Of a stretch of 64,000 nt of DNA, positions 23,620-34,169 are shown piece by piece. Each line of letters opens with the position of its first letter. The stretch's first letter is position 1. The translations under genes were made by a program, and so were the position numbers. The stretch is from Sorex araneus (lineage: Eukaryota; Chordata; Mammalia; Eulipotyphla; Soricidae): assembly GCF_027595985.1 (NCBI RefSeq), contig NC_073302.1, positions 164,469,951-164,533,950 of the forward strand. The letters are read 5' to 3'. The notes under the pieces were generated by a model. It did no database searches, was not told the origin of the DNA, and was given only the letters and a program-made list of their open reading frames with translations.

Positions 23620-23775
23620 GGAATAAAGGATGGTGGTGAGGGTAATCCAAACACAAAGGTGGAGGGAAACAAACACTCTGGTGCAGAAAGTGCTGCTGGA
23701 ACATTTGTAAGCAGGAAACCCTATCATGAACAGTACTGGAAATCATGGTGTCTCCGATTTTTTTTTAATAATTTT
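23620..23775 (+). mobile_element. Old L1 3' end fragment
   Basis: GGTGGAGGGAAACAAACACTCTGGTG, GCTGGAACATTTGTAAGC, CCCTATCATGAACAG and an A/T-rich end follow the order of the older L1 3' UTRs in this window (19.8, 35.0, 61.1 kb). Confidence 0.7.
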
Positions 23776-23789
23776 AAATTATCTTCTAA

Positions 23790-24290
23790 TCCAAGCAATG
23801 CTCCAGATCCAGGGAATACTGAGGTGAACCAAATCGAAAGGGTTCCTGTGCTCATGAAAAAGATTTATTTTAGGGGCTGGAGCAATAGTACAGCAGGTAG
23901 GGCATTTGCCTTGCACGCGGCCGACCCGGGTTCGATTCCCAGCATCCCATATGGTCCCTTGAGCACCGCCAGGGGTAATTCCTGAGTGCAGAGCCAGCAG
24001 AGCCAGGAGTAACCCCTGTGCATCATCGGGTGTGACCCAAAAAGCAAAAAAAAAAGATTGATTTTAGCAGAGTAAACCAATAAATGAGTATCTCAAAATG
24101 TGACCAGATCAAGGCTATAAATTTTGTGTTGATAAGGACTGAGTTGGGTGAGGAGGTGGGAGGTGCGGGTAAAGCAGTTTCTTAGCATGAGAACAAAGCC
24201 CCCTTTGAGGACATGACATCGAAGCTGAGGCTAAATTGAGGAGAAAGAGCCAGGCTCACGGACATCTGGGAAAGGACTTCTAGAGGTCCA
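23790..24290 (+). repeat. Ancient placental repeat split by a SINE
   Basis: GAATACTGAGGTGAACCAAA...TTCCTGTGCTCATG before, and GTAAACCAATAAATGAGTA...CATCTGGGAAAGGACTTC after the SINE, match parts of one common old placental repeat. I recall the pattern but not the name with certainty. Confidence 0.5.
23857..24066 (+). mobile_element. Type A SINE, young, with short internal duplication
   Basis: Body 23873-24050, near-consensus. GAGCCAGCAGAGCCAGG shows a duplicated AGAGCCAG unit. TSD at 23857-23872 and 24051-24066 differs at one base. Confidence 0.94.
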
Positions 24291-24885
24291 CAAGCACTGA
24301 GACATTAATGAGTTGCCTAGTAAAAGCCACAGAAAGAATGGCATCTGGAACAGGAGGAAGCAGCAAGCAGAGGCTGAGATGCTCTGAAACATGGCAACGA
24401 TTGCACCAACTAGGAAAATCTCTCTCCATCCCTGGCCTTCAGGATTCCTCAGGAAGGGACAGCTGTCCACTCTCAAATGGTATCTACTTATCACCAGAAC
24501 CATCTGTAAAACAGGCCTGAGTCTTTTGTTCCTGTCAAGAGACCCTAGGGAAGTCCTCAGGAGACAGACGGCAGCTGACCAGCAGTGGAGACCGCAGACA
24601 CTTAGTCCCCTTCTTCCTGTCACTTACTTGCGCCCTCAGGGCCTGTCTGGGGTTAATCACATAAGTCCTCTTTTTTTAATGAATGATGGAGTGCTATTGT
24701 GCATCCCCAACTTTATGGCTTGCTGGGTCAGATGATGCCTTGTTCACTGTGAGGTCAGGTCACACGTCATTTGGTGGTCCATAGTCAAGCATTCAGTGTC
24801 TCCTAAAATCTAGGAGAGAAACACAAATTCTCTAGAAGAGTTTGTCTTCAGAAGATGGCAGGCCCTTGTTTAAAAAAATCCCAAA
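24291..24885. other. No recognised feature
   Basis: Mixed-composition DNA with short overlapping open frames on both strands (up to 130 codons). No protein family resemblance. Confidence 0.35.
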
Positions 24886-24887
24886 GT

Positions 24888-25023
24888 ACAGTGGGTAGGG
24901 CGTTTGCCTTGCACGCGGCCAACCCGGGTTCGATTCCCAGCATCCCATATGGTCCTCTGAGCACTGTCAGGGGTGATTCCTGAGTACAGAACCAGGAATA
25001 ACCCATGTGCATTGCCAGTTGTT
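24888..25023 (+). mobile_element. Type A SINE lacking the first ~15 bp
   Basis: Starts at TACAGTGGGTAGGGCGTTTGCC, so the GGGGCTGGAGCGATAGC end is missing, then follows consensus to CATTGCCAGTTG. No A tail is left. Confidence 0.88.
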
Positions 25024-25551
25024 ACTGAGATTCACCAATCAGGGCCAACCAAAAACTCCAGACAGCATCTCTCTGTCACTGACCCTTCAAGCACCACTGG
25101 ATCTGCTGGTCTTGACCCATGAAGCAGAGTGATGGGCACAGCAGCCTGAGTCTTCTGTTGTTCGGGGCCCCACTTAAACCAGCAGCTTTTTAGCTATCTC
25201 CAAAATAGGCTTTATCCACAACACTTCAACTCATTTCTAAACAACCAGATTGGAAACTGTTGTTTCCAAAATCCAAAGAGGCCCAATAAGTGTTACTTGG
25301 TTACAGTAGGAGCTTGAGTAATAGCCCATTCTTTACCTTGGCACATCCAAATACAGTATTTTAGCCATATACCAAATAATCAATAGCTCTGGAAATAAGC
25401 CATGCTACTTACCATAATCTTTTTATGTATGCCATTTTCCCCAAATTGGCCTTCACAGTCCAAGTCCTCTCTGGAATGTTCCTTTAATATGCATCTCTAG
25501 GCTTCTGGTGCCTTCTAAGAGTGAAGAGTAGCTAAACCCTATCCTTCTTCT
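25024..25551. other. No recognised feature
   Basis: No repeat or coding signal recognised; possibly an old LTR-type repeat, but I cannot support that. Confidence 0.3.
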
Positions 25552-26835
25552 TTTTCTTAATTTTATATTTATTGCTTGAAATACTGTGAGTTATAATATT
25601 TCTAATAGTGATTCCATGTGTACACAGTTCCAACACCATATCCATTACCAGAGTACCCACTTCCTTCCCCCAGGAACTGAAGATCTCTCCTTTTCAACCA
25701 CCCTCCCCCTCACCCCAACTTAGGTCTGTGGATCACTTCTCAAGTTCTGTTGCCTTTGGTTCTTTGCTGCTGCCTTGCTAAGTATCTTCCTATCTCATAT
25801 ATAAAAGAAATCCTTCTGTGTCTATCTCGTTCCTTCTGACACTCAGCATGATATTCTCCAATTCCATCCATATTGCAGCAAAGTACATGATATTTTTTCT
25901 TTCTTAAGAGCAACATAGTACTCCATGGTGTGTATAAACAACTTTTTGATCTACTCATCTGTAGTTGGGCACTTAGGTTGTTTCCATATCTTTTCTATTT
26001 TACAAAGAACTTCGATGAAGACAGGCATGTATATATCCTCCCAACTGTGTTTCGAGGGTAGCTGTCAAGAAATGGTATCCTGGGTCATATGGGATTCTAT
26101 TCCTTTTTTTGTGAGGTCTCAATATTGCTTTCCGTAGATGCCATTCTCACCAACAGTGAATGATGATCCTATCTCACTATAACCCCACCAACACTGTCTT
26201 TTCCAGACATTTTGATATATGCCATTTTCACTGACATTAGATGATATTTCAATGCCGTTTTGATTTGCCTAAGAGACATGAGCAATTTTTTTAATATGCC
26301 CATTTGCCATCTGTATCTCTACTTTGGGGTAGTTTCTGTAATCTGTGCCCTCATTTTGGATTGGGTTGTTGGACTTTTTGTCATTGAGCACTGTTAGTCC
26401 CTTATCTGATGTGTTAAGTGCAAAATTCTCCCATTCAGAAGAGGTTTGTTGGTTTTAAATGTTTGAGTGTCTTTTGTTGTATCACTTGTATCACTTGTCA
26501 TCCCATTGCTCATCGATTTGCTCGAGCGGGCACCAGTAACGTCTCCATTCATCCCTTTCACATGCTAGTGTAGCTCAATGACATCTGCTCATTCCAGGAA
26601 CATGAAGAGCCTCAAACCATTTGTTCAGGGTTTTGACGAAGAAGTCTGACCATCTCATATGTGGACAGTCAGGTGTTCTTTTGATGTCCTGTGGAATCTA
26701 GTCCATAATCCACTTGCTGTATGTAACTTTTTAATTTGATATGATCCTATTTGTTTATTTTGAGTTTTTATCTTTGCTTCTGTATCATATCATTGAAGAC
26801 ATCTCTGATGTTCTTTGTTCTTTTCAATGTATTGT
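25552..26835 (-). mobile_element. Old L1 (3' UTR and part of ORF2), split by an RTE fragment
   Basis: Minus-strand L1: 3' UTR from about 25552 (TTCCAACACCATATCCATTACC), ORF2 end near 25790 (TCATTCTGACACTCAGCATG-like), the AGTACTCCATGGTGTGTAT block, and TTATCTGATGTGTTAAGTGC upstream. ORF2 is full of frameshifts. It is interrupted at about 26490-26705 and continues to about 26835. Its 3' UTR differs from the young copies, so this is an older subfamily. Confidence 0.85.
26490..26705 (-). mobile_element. RTE-clade LINE 3' end fragment
   Basis: In reverse it starts at GATTCCACAGGACATCAAAAG, encodes M-R-W-S-D-F-F-V-K-T-L-N and further on a W/T-x-L-A-R-D-R-x-E-W-R-like stretch, and ends in the tail (GATGACAAGTGATACAAG). 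The same sequence is at 38785-39012. The last 60 bp are the tail of the type B SINE. It lies inside the older L1. Confidence 0.8.
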
Positions 26836-26869
26836 ACATATATCATATATGCTATAATATCTGTACTAG

Positions 26870-27135
26870 TCATAAAACTTAACCAGTGGATAGCAGTTTT
26901 TATCTCTTAATTACAGTATCTAGAACAGTACATGGTGGTACTTAATAGATATTTTTTCAGAGATTTATGTTCCAAAATTGAACAAAATAAAGCTCATTAA
27001 CACCCAGGAACTTACATTCTTCTTCGGATAGGGAGTGAAAACAAAAGAAATTTTAACTCAGTAAATACAGCTTCTAGCATCTAGTTGGGATGTGATAAAT
27101 GTCATGAAAAGTAAAGTGAAGTAAAGAAAAGAAAG
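26870..27135 (+). repeat. Ancient LINE-type 3' end fragments
   Basis: ATCTAGAACAGTACATGGTGGTACTTAATAGATA is an L2/MIR-like 3' end. The following CCAGGAACTTACATTC and GTTGGGATGTGATAAATGTCATG match an old placental repeat pattern. Highly diverged. Confidence 0.5.
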
Positions 27136-27184
27136 GACTGCCTTAGTAAGATGCAGTATTGAATCATAGGTATATTACTTATCA

Positions 27185-27560
27185 TTTACCAGGTTAAGAT
27201 TTAGTCACAAATAGCACCAAATCTCAGTACTTAAAACAACCAATGTTTATTTCTAGCTCATGTGACATAATTATAATAGGTTGGTAAGAATTCTGCCCAA
27301 GATCTGCACTCAGAGATCCAGACTGATAGAGACCCCGCATCTAAAGGCAGGGACATTGGAAAGGAAACCTATAGAATCATAAACAGTCTTTTAAAAACAT
27401 CCTCTTGGAAGTGACATATTTCTCCTCTGGTCGTATTTCTTTGGCCAGAGCAATTCAAATGTTCATGTCTAACTTCAAGGAAGGAAGTTAGATCTTTCTA
27501 GTTGTCAGGGAGAACTCACGTATTGATGAATAGGAGCAATGCATACCAGTGTTCGGTTGA
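27185..27560 (+). repeat. Ancient placental interspersed repeat, family uncertain
   Basis: Blocks ATCTCAGTACTTAAAACAACCAATGTTTATTTCTAGCTCATG, then CTCAGAGATCCAGACTGATAGAG and GGAAGTGACATATTTC follow a known old mammalian pattern whose name I cannot give with certainty. Confidence 0.55.
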
Positions 27561-28034
27561 GACGTTGATAGATCAGATATTTAAACAAGTAGGTATCTAT
27601 GCGGGAAAAAAACTCTGACAGGAGAAACAACTAAGAAAATTCTAACTGCAGAGTCTACCTGGATTATTTTAGGAATTGAAGGAGGAATAAAGCTGAAGTG
27701 GAGTGAAAGAGAGATGGTGGGAGGAGTTAAGATGAGAGAGGTAATGGGAGGGGGCAGATACCATATCCAAGGAGGAAGGAATATGAATGTTTCAATCTCA
27801 ATGTTCAATAGGCAATTCTGAACAATAACAATCTACTTTCTGATATATCCTAGATTTTATATTAGACTAGCATACCCTGAAGAAACACCAGTTAATATTA
27901 ACACTTGAAAAAAAATGTGGATAATAATTGCAAAAGAAGGGAGAATCAAGAAAAACTGACACAGTGGCACACAATCACTTCAAAGTCTAAAGTTATTTAA
28001 AATATCTAAAATTATTGAAAAGTAATTTTATTTA

Positions 28035-28110
28035 TTTAAAAATATATCTATGGAGTACCTACTGTGCATCAAGCAAAAAAGCTCAGGATAAAAATGAATA
28101 ATAAACTGAT
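28035..28110 (+). repeat. Short ancient repeat fragment
   Basis: GGAGTACCTACTGTGCATCAAGC resembles the common GAGCACCTACTATGTGCCAGGC block of an old mammalian repeat. Confidence 0.4.
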
Positions 28111-28298
28111 GACCATTCATCATCTGAAAGCTTGATTCTGGAACAAAATGATTTAATGAGACAGTGAGATACAGCGCCGTGGAATTAAAGTCTGGCAACA
28201 CTGGAGTAAGCAAATTTACCTAGATTTTATATGGAAGGTAAGAATTTTGTAAATTTTTATTTTTCCACTTCCTTTTCATGTTTCCAAATCATATCCCC

Positions 28299-28455
28299 GG
28301 AACTGAAAATGTAATACATTGGGTAGAGTGCTTGCCTGCATGTGACTGACCCAGGCTTGATCACTGGCACATCTGACTCTCAAACACCACCAGGATTGAG
28401 TCCTGAACACAGAGCTAGGGGTCAGCCCCAAGCACAACCGATATAGCCAAAACAA
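28299..28455 (+). mobile_element. Type A SINE, old
   Basis: GGAACTGAAAATGTAATACATTGGGTAG head, GACCCAGGCTTGATCACTGGCA, CACCACCAGGATTGAGTCCTGAACACAGAGC. Diverged but in order. Confidence 0.75.
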
Positions 28456-28546
28456 CAGCAATAACAACACAACCAATCATATTTCTTAAAAAGCACTCAT
28501 TTGAGCAAGGTGAAACTAAAATAAATGTCTTATAAAAAATATTGCT

Positions 28547-29565
28547 GGGCAACCTGCAGTATGTGACTTGAGAGTTTCTGCCAGGTCCCCCGTGCGGAAA
28601 TCTCTCTCTCTCTCCTTCAACTTTTTCCCTGGACTTTAGACAGAAACCCAGAACCGCGCAGCCGCTGCCGCGGCCGCGCGACCTAATGTCATCTTAGTAT
28701 CAGCAGTATGTAATGGTTCCTTCTTAATGGGTCGGACTTTTGTGGGTGATCCTAACAAGAATAGTAAGTATTTTGTTGAAATATTGAAGGCAATCAAAAT
28801 GGTAGCCATCTCACTAGACTGAACTAAGCTATATCCCCACGCCGGCTGAGAAGAAATATCCTTCTTTCTCGGGAAGAAACGTGGCGTGGTGTCAAACATA
28901 GTGTGATGTCTATTAAGCAAACAGACCCGGTGGCGTGGGAATGGGAAATAAGGGGAAAAATTAGGTACATGGACCAGCAGGACGCTGGTGGTATCTCGAG
29001 CCGGAGCCGATATCAGCGCAAGAGCTTTGGTTCCAGAAACTGCTTCCAGACACTCTACTAGACTATCAACTAAGCCAGAGCCCCACGCCGGCTGATGACG
29101 GGAAATAACCATCCTCTTCGGTTTTTTTCCCTTTGTCAGACAGCGTGGCAACTACTAAACAGGCGTGAACTCAGTGGCGCGGGGCAAGGGGGAAAAAGAA
29201 AAGTTATGTAACAAACAGCAGGACTTAATATCTCTATATGCTTAGTAATGGAGAATTATCAAATGCCTCATTGGCAATAGGACTGTCTTTTTCTTTTTGG
29301 GGGGAAACCCCAGCAACGGTAGTGAGTTGTGTGTTGAAACATGGAATGTAATCGAGATAAGCGCAAATGAAGTGAAACTTATCACGTACAAGGGTGGGGA
29401 CTAGGGAGGTGGGAGGGGGCGGCAGATATACTGGGGGGGTTGGGGATGGAAGATGGGCACTGGTGAAGGGAGGGGTGTTTGAATATTGTATAACTGACAT
29501 AATCCTGAGAACTTTGTAACCCCCCACTTGGTGATTCAATAAAAAAAAAAAATTAAAAAATATAT
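28547..29565 (+). mobile_element. CpG-rich composite retroposon ending in an L1 3' tail
   Basis: About 850 bp of CpG-rich DNA (with a CCGCGGCCGCGCG cluster near 28665-28680) passes into an L1-type 3' end (from about 29392: GGGAGGTGGGAGGGGGCGG, GGTGTTTGAATATTGTATAACTG, poly(A) at 29541). Inside are two units about 244 bp apart: ACTAGACT (28813, 29057), CCCCACGCCGGCTGA (28835, 29081), and a later GTGGCG...GGGAAA block. No ORF1/ORF2 is present. ATATTGCT occurs at 28539-28546 and again at 29566-29573, a possible 8-bp TSD. It resembles an L1 5' UTR with tandem monomers fused to an L1 3' end, or an SVA-like composite. Confidence 0.65.
28813..29228 (+). repeat. Two tandem CpG-rich units, period about 244 bp
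   Basis: Copy 1 runs from about 28813 to 28985 and copy 2 from about 29057 to 29228. Matching landmarks are spaced 240-246 bp apart, so small indels separate the copies. The minus-strand 171-codon frame across them shows the repeat as a duplicated Q-P-A-W-G motif. Confidence 0.8.
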
Positions 29566-29762
29566 ATATTGCTGGGGCTGGAGAGATAGCACCGCAGGTA
29601 GGGCGTTTGCCTTGCATGCGGTCGACCCGGGTTCAATTCCCAGAATCCTATATGGTCCCCTGAGCACTGCCAGGGGTAATTCTTGAGTGCAGAGCCAGGA
29701 GTGGCCCCTGTGCATTGCCAGGTGTGACCCAAAAAAGCCAAAAAAAACCCAAACATATTGCT
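29566..29762 (+). mobile_element. Type A SINE, young, inserted at the composite's 3' edge
   Basis: Body 29574-29754, near-consensus, followed by an A-rich tail with C interruptions. ATATTGCT stands on both sides (29566-29573, 29755-29762). The same 8-mer also precedes the composite at 28539. Confidence 0.92.
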
Positions 29763-30435
29763 TACAGAACTCATAGACTAGCCAAAGTACATTTCTATAG
29801 AAAAACTGTTTTCTTGACAAAATAGCAAAAACTAAGCATCAAATTTACCCAATTCTCTAATTATGATGGCTATCATATCATTTTACTATTTTTCACTTCT
29901 GGGAACAATCAAGTATATTGAAGTTTTTTTCTTCACTTTTTATCAAAAAAGTGATCATGGTGTACTGACATTTGATTAATGCATTTTCATCTTCCCAAAT
30001 TAGCTATTTTGGAAATGTTTCTTTAAAATTACTTCTAGAAATATTATGAGATTTATAGTATATAAATAATTAAGATCCTCTGAAAGACAATAAAAAGTAA
30101 GCATAATAAATATATAATTCTTTTGATTGACCTACATGCACATACGGGTCTTTTTAATATCTTTCTTTAATCATATAATTTCTTCCCTAGAAGTGAATAC
30201 AGCACCATAAACACTCTAGTAGACAAACCACTTAGTATATTAGATTTTGCCCTTGGCTTTTTATGTTTAACCATGAAAGGTAATCTATCATAGCATCTTT
30301 CTTCAAATTTACTGGTTTGGAAATCTATTAACAAAACTAGGCCGAGGTAAGAGCATCTTTCTGTCAATTTTAGAAATTTTCCTAATCTTATGTTTTACAT
30401 TTCTTTATTTTATTATACATTTTAATTGATTTTAT
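29763..30435. other. No recognised feature
   Basis: AT-rich; no repeat or coding signal recognised. Confidence 0.4.
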
Positions 30436-30587
30436 TTTGTATTTTGAGCCAACCTGGTAGTGCTCAGGGCTTACTCCTGGCTCTGTGCTCAGGGGTCACT
30501 CCTGGTGGTCCTCAAGGGGCAGGGATCAAGCCAGGATCAGACATGTGCAAGAAAAGTGCTTAAACTCCTTTACTACATCTCTAGCCT
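30436..30587 (-). mobile_element. Type A SINE, minus strand
   Basis: GTAGTGCTCAGGGCTTACTCCTGGCTCTGTGCTCAGG at the tail side, CATCTCTAGCC at the head. The CATATGGGATGC segment is deleted. Confidence 0.85.
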
Positions 30588-31343
30588 AGTGCTTTCACTT
30601 TAATGAAATAAAACATATAGACATAAGTAAACAGAACTCAGAAAATTCCCCTCCAAAGGGAGGGATTGTGATACCTCTAGATATTGGAGCACACTCTTGT
30701 ATCTGGGGACCCTCTTGAAATGAGAGTGGTGGGAGTCACCATCAATTCTTAGTTTTCCTTAGAAGAGGAAGCAGCCTTTTACAGAAGACAAGACTGTACA
30801 TGACGATTATTTGGAGAAAGAATGTAAGCAGGGAAGAAGGGGGCCCTTATTTGGCCACTAAGCCAAACAATTCAAGTAGGAAGGATGAGGAAGGAGTAAA
30901 ATGAGTAAATATGAAGTGACCAAAATATAACTGTCATCATCAGACTCCAGACTTTATGTCTATAGAGTCAGTGAGAAGCATTTTCAAATTTATCTCACAG
31001 GATTGCTATTGTCCCTCTGATCACTAATATATGCTGGGAGGGAAGAAAAGCCATTGTAAATAAATTGGAAACCTAAATGCTAGTGTTGATAAGCCCTAAT
31101 AAAATTAATCGAATGATTTTGTCACTTTCTTGACCAAAACTAATTTTTGCCCTCTTTTGTAGCAATCAGATTGGAATTTTCTAACATACACAAACATAAA
31201 ATGAATTTCCCATTGTGCTTTACAAAGACCTAGATTACTAAGGTTGGATTTGAGGGAAAAGTAAGAATCAGCACTACATTTTTACATCAAAGATCACATT
31301 TCTACTGAATATATTTAAAGGTATCAGTTGTATTTTAGTTTTA
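30588..31343. other. No recognised feature
   Basis: About 0.75 kb with no recognised repeat or coding signal. Confidence 0.4.
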
Positions 31344-31344
31344 T

Positions 31345-31403
31345 TACTTGTATCACTTGTCATCCCGTTGCTCATCAATTTGTTCGAGTGGGCGCCAGTG
31401 TAG
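31345..31403 (-). mobile_element. RTE/type B tail, 59-bp stub
   Basis: TTGTATCACTTGTCATCCCGTTGCTCATCAATTTGTTCGAGTGGGCGCCAGT-type sequence is the reversed 3' end shared by type B SINEs and the RTE fragments. Only the terminal block is present, consistent with extreme 5' truncation. Confidence 0.85.
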
Positions 31404-31511
31404 CAACCATAAAAACAAACCAAAAATGCCATAAGCACAGTAACAAATTAGCAGAGACATAAAAATGTTCATTTGTCATTTTATCTTTTTTAATCAAATA
31501 TATATTTGCTT

Positions 31512-31660
31512 GTTTGGGGGGGTGGTCACAGCCAGCAATGCTCTGGACTTGCTTTTATCTTGGTGCTGAAGAATCATTTCTGGAGATATTCAGGGGTCCA
31601 AATGCAGAGTTGAGGATCAAATTGGGGTTGGTTTGCACAGGGCAAAAGCTATATCTCTTC
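31512..31660 (-). mobile_element. Type A SINE, old, minus strand
   Basis: GGTCACAGCCAGCAATGCTCTGGACTTG, then GGTCCAAATGCAGAG, then TTTGCACAGGGCAAAAGC. Truncated on the head side where the next SINE begins. Confidence 0.7.
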
Positions 31661-31799
31661 TTTTTCCTTTTTTTTTTCTTTTTTTGGGCTCAGGGATACT
31701 CCTGGCTCTGCACTCAGGAATTACTCCTAGCAGTGATCAGCGGACCATACGGGATGCTGGAATCAAGTGACCTACCCAATGTACTGTCTCTCCGGCCCC
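31661..31799 (-). mobile_element. Type A SINE, minus strand, internal deletion
   Basis: Poly(T), CTCCTGGCTCTGCACTCAGGAATTACTCC, GCGGACCATACGGGATGCTGG, then a jump to CCTACCCAATGTACTGTCTCTCCGGCCCC. The B-box segment is lost. The T-rich start lies directly on the older SINE. Confidence 0.85.
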
Positions 31800-32126
31800 A
31801 CCTTACCTCTTGTACAACCGATCTCTCTGGTCCTTCTTACCCAAATTTTATTGAGTACTTAATGAGCATTGGAAATGATGTTTTAGAGAAAGAAAACAAG
31901 TCTACTGAAAAGCTCAAATCTAATGATATTGTTCCAGTAAGTGAACAAATGACTAGATACCACAGTGAACGTTACAGTCAAGTTATAAAGTAAGTCCCAC
32001 GCAGGCCCAAGAGAATAATATCCTATTTATGTGAAAATTTTGAGGAATGTTCCTAAAGACAGAAAATTTGAGCTCATCTGGAAGTTTACTTAATATTTTT
32101 TTGGGATGGTTTCATATTTATTTTTT

Positions 32127-32235
32127 AAATTTCATGTAAATTTTTTTACATGAAATTTTAAATTTCATGTAAAAAAATTTAAATTTTTTTAAATTTTTTT
32201 AAATTTTTAAATTTTAAATTTTTTAAATTTCAATG
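32127..32235. repeat. AT-rich inverted repeats
   Basis: AAATTTCATGTAAA (32127) is followed by its reverse complement near 32145 and then by a further direct copy near 32160, then AAATTT repeats. It can form alternative hairpins. Confidence 0.85.
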
Positions 32236-32752
32236 TAGAGTTGACTCCAACTAGCAATGGACTGGAAGATTACAGCAAATAGAAACACTTCCTTTGTTTC
32301 CCCAAACTATATAGAACAAGCTACAAATTCCTGATGAGAACATTTAGTAAAATGAGCACCAACTTCAATAAGGACTTTCTACAATGGAAGTTTACTTAAT
32401 ATTTTAAAGGAAATGTTTAGTAAATGTGGGTCAACGTGTTCAGAGGAGAAAGGGGAGAAGCTCACATTTTCCTTTTAGAAAAGGGAAATGTGCCCTGGAA
32501 GAAGTTTGTCATGGAATTCCTATTGAGATAAAATCCAAAATCAATAAGAAGTAAAAGAAGACCTCTAAATTAATATTCATTTTTATGTGGGTTTGATCTG
32601 GAGAAAGTTTATATCAACCTCACACAGCTACAAAAGTTTTTTAAAAAACCAGAGGGGCCTCCTGCAGCCATGAAATGTGAATTCTATGCTACTGTTTCTG
32701 TTTTGAAACTGAAGCTAAGATGTATCAGCTCATAAGATGGTAAGAGGTTCTT
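32236..32752. other. No recognised feature
   Basis: About 0.5 kb of AT-rich DNA without recognised repeat or gene. Confidence 0.4.
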
Positions 32753-32967
32753 AAGATATTTTTGAGATGGGGGGGCACAAAGATAGTATAATAGGTAGGG
32801 AATGTGGCTTGCATGTGGCCAACCTGGGCTCGATCTTGGCACCTCATATGCTCCTCTGTATCCAGCAAGAATGATTCCTGAGTGCAGAGGCAAAAGTAAG
32901 CCTTGAGCATGACCAGAGTGCCCCCAAAATAAAATACAAAAAAAAATTCTTTCAAAGATATTTTTGA
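32753..32967 (+). mobile_element. Type A SINE, 13-bp TSD
   Basis: Body 32766-32954: AAGATAGTATAATAGGTAGGG, CTGGGCTCGATCTTGGCACC, GATTCCTGAGTGCAGAGGC. AAGATATTTTTGA lies at both ends. Rather diverged for an element with a perfect TSD. Confidence 0.9.
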
Positions 32968-33339
32968 AAAGAAACCAAGCAAGCTTCTAGGAAACAAGGT
33001 GAATATTGGGCAACAAACACCTGTGGAATCACTCTCCTTTCTTGACACCCCCCCCCCTTAATCCACTATTGCAAACCTTTGAAGGCAATCCCTTTATTTT
33101 CTTATTTAAAAATAGCAGCACAGATTTCCCCCCTTCCTTCGTTTAGCAGTGCCCAGGGGTCATACATATCTGGATGTGGGCCTTGCAAGTCTATATATAT
33201 TTTTATTTGCAGGGCTTCCTGGGGATTGCAGACTTTCAGCTGTAGTGTTTGCACACACTTGGTTGTTGTACACTACACATACTTTGCTGTGGCACCTGAA
33301 TAGCTAAGTCACCAGATGATACTCTAGCACTGGGAAGAG

Positions 33340-33415
33340 TAATGTCAATTGAACCCTCAGCCTTACTGACCTGAAGTTTCAAAGGCAGATGCTCTACTAC
33401 TGAATTATTCACAGA
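33340..33415 (-). repeat. Old tRNA-derived SINE head remnant
   Basis: TCAATTGAACCCTCAGCC...GGCAGATGCTCTACTACTGAATTA resembles a reversed tRNA-like head, the same general kind as at 20.75 kb. Confidence 0.4.
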
Positions 33416-33427
33416 CTGCAGAACAGT

Positions 33428-33760
33428 TTTTTTTTTTAATTTAAGGCACCAAGATTTACAGCACAGTTTATGATAGAGTTTCATGCATACAACATTCCAA
33501 CACCACAATCTCCACTAGAGTTACTGCTTGCCTTCACCATTATTCCTGGGTCTTGGTCCATCCACACACTTCACCCACCCCCAACACCACCCCTCCCTCT
33601 TGACTTGGGTAAACTCAGTTCTGTAGACCAGTTTTCAGGTTCTGTTGACCTTGGTCATTGTTATTCCCTTTCTATTCTTCTTTATATCTCACATATGAGA
33701 GATTCCATTCTGTGTTTGTATCCAGCACTGATTTTTTATTGCACTACATCACTGAAAAGA
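33428..33760 (-). mobile_element. L1 3' UTR fragment, minus strand
   Basis: Poly(T), then ACAGCACAGTTTATGATAGAG, CATTCCAACACCACAATCTCC, CCACACACTTCACCCACCCCC, ending at ATATCTCACATATGAGAGATTCC near the ORF2 end. Older subfamily than the 55.6-kb copy. Confidence 0.8.
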
Positions 33761-33977
33761 ATATTACCTAAATAAAATCTTAAGTGCTCCAAAACTGAAT
33801 CTTGTAAAACCCCATGTACCAAAGCATAGACAATACCACAGTTGGAGCAGATATAAAATGAACCTGGAATACTAAGTAAGAAGAAAAGGAAAGCTTCTGA
33901 ATATTTAGTAGAAAGTGACAGGAGGTATTTTTACATTTATAAGATTAAAAAATAATATACATAAGAATGAACAAAAT

Positions 33978-34150
33978 GAGCAAGAGAGATAATGCAGGAG
34001 ATATTATGTATGCCTTGCATGCTGCTGACCCAGTTTCAATCCCTGACACCATAAATGGTTCCCTAAGTCCTTCCAGGAATGATCCCTGAGCAAGGAGTCA
34101 GAATTGAGCTTTAAGTACAGATGGGTGTCCTATCCACACACCAGGAAAAA
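33978..34150 (+). mobile_element. Type A SINE, old
   Basis: AGCAAGAGAGATAATGC head, GACCCAGTTTCAATCCCTGACACC, CCTTCCAGGAATGATCCCTGAGC. Diverged full-length copy. Confidence 0.75.
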
Positions 34151-34169
34151 AATAAGTAAAATAACAAAT

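Noticed and set aside
28636-29151. 171-codon minus-strand open frame in the CpG-rich block
   Set aside because: It lies across two tandem units of a retroposon-like element, reads antisense to it, and its internal repetition mirrors the DNA repeat. GC-rich repeats often lack stops by chance.
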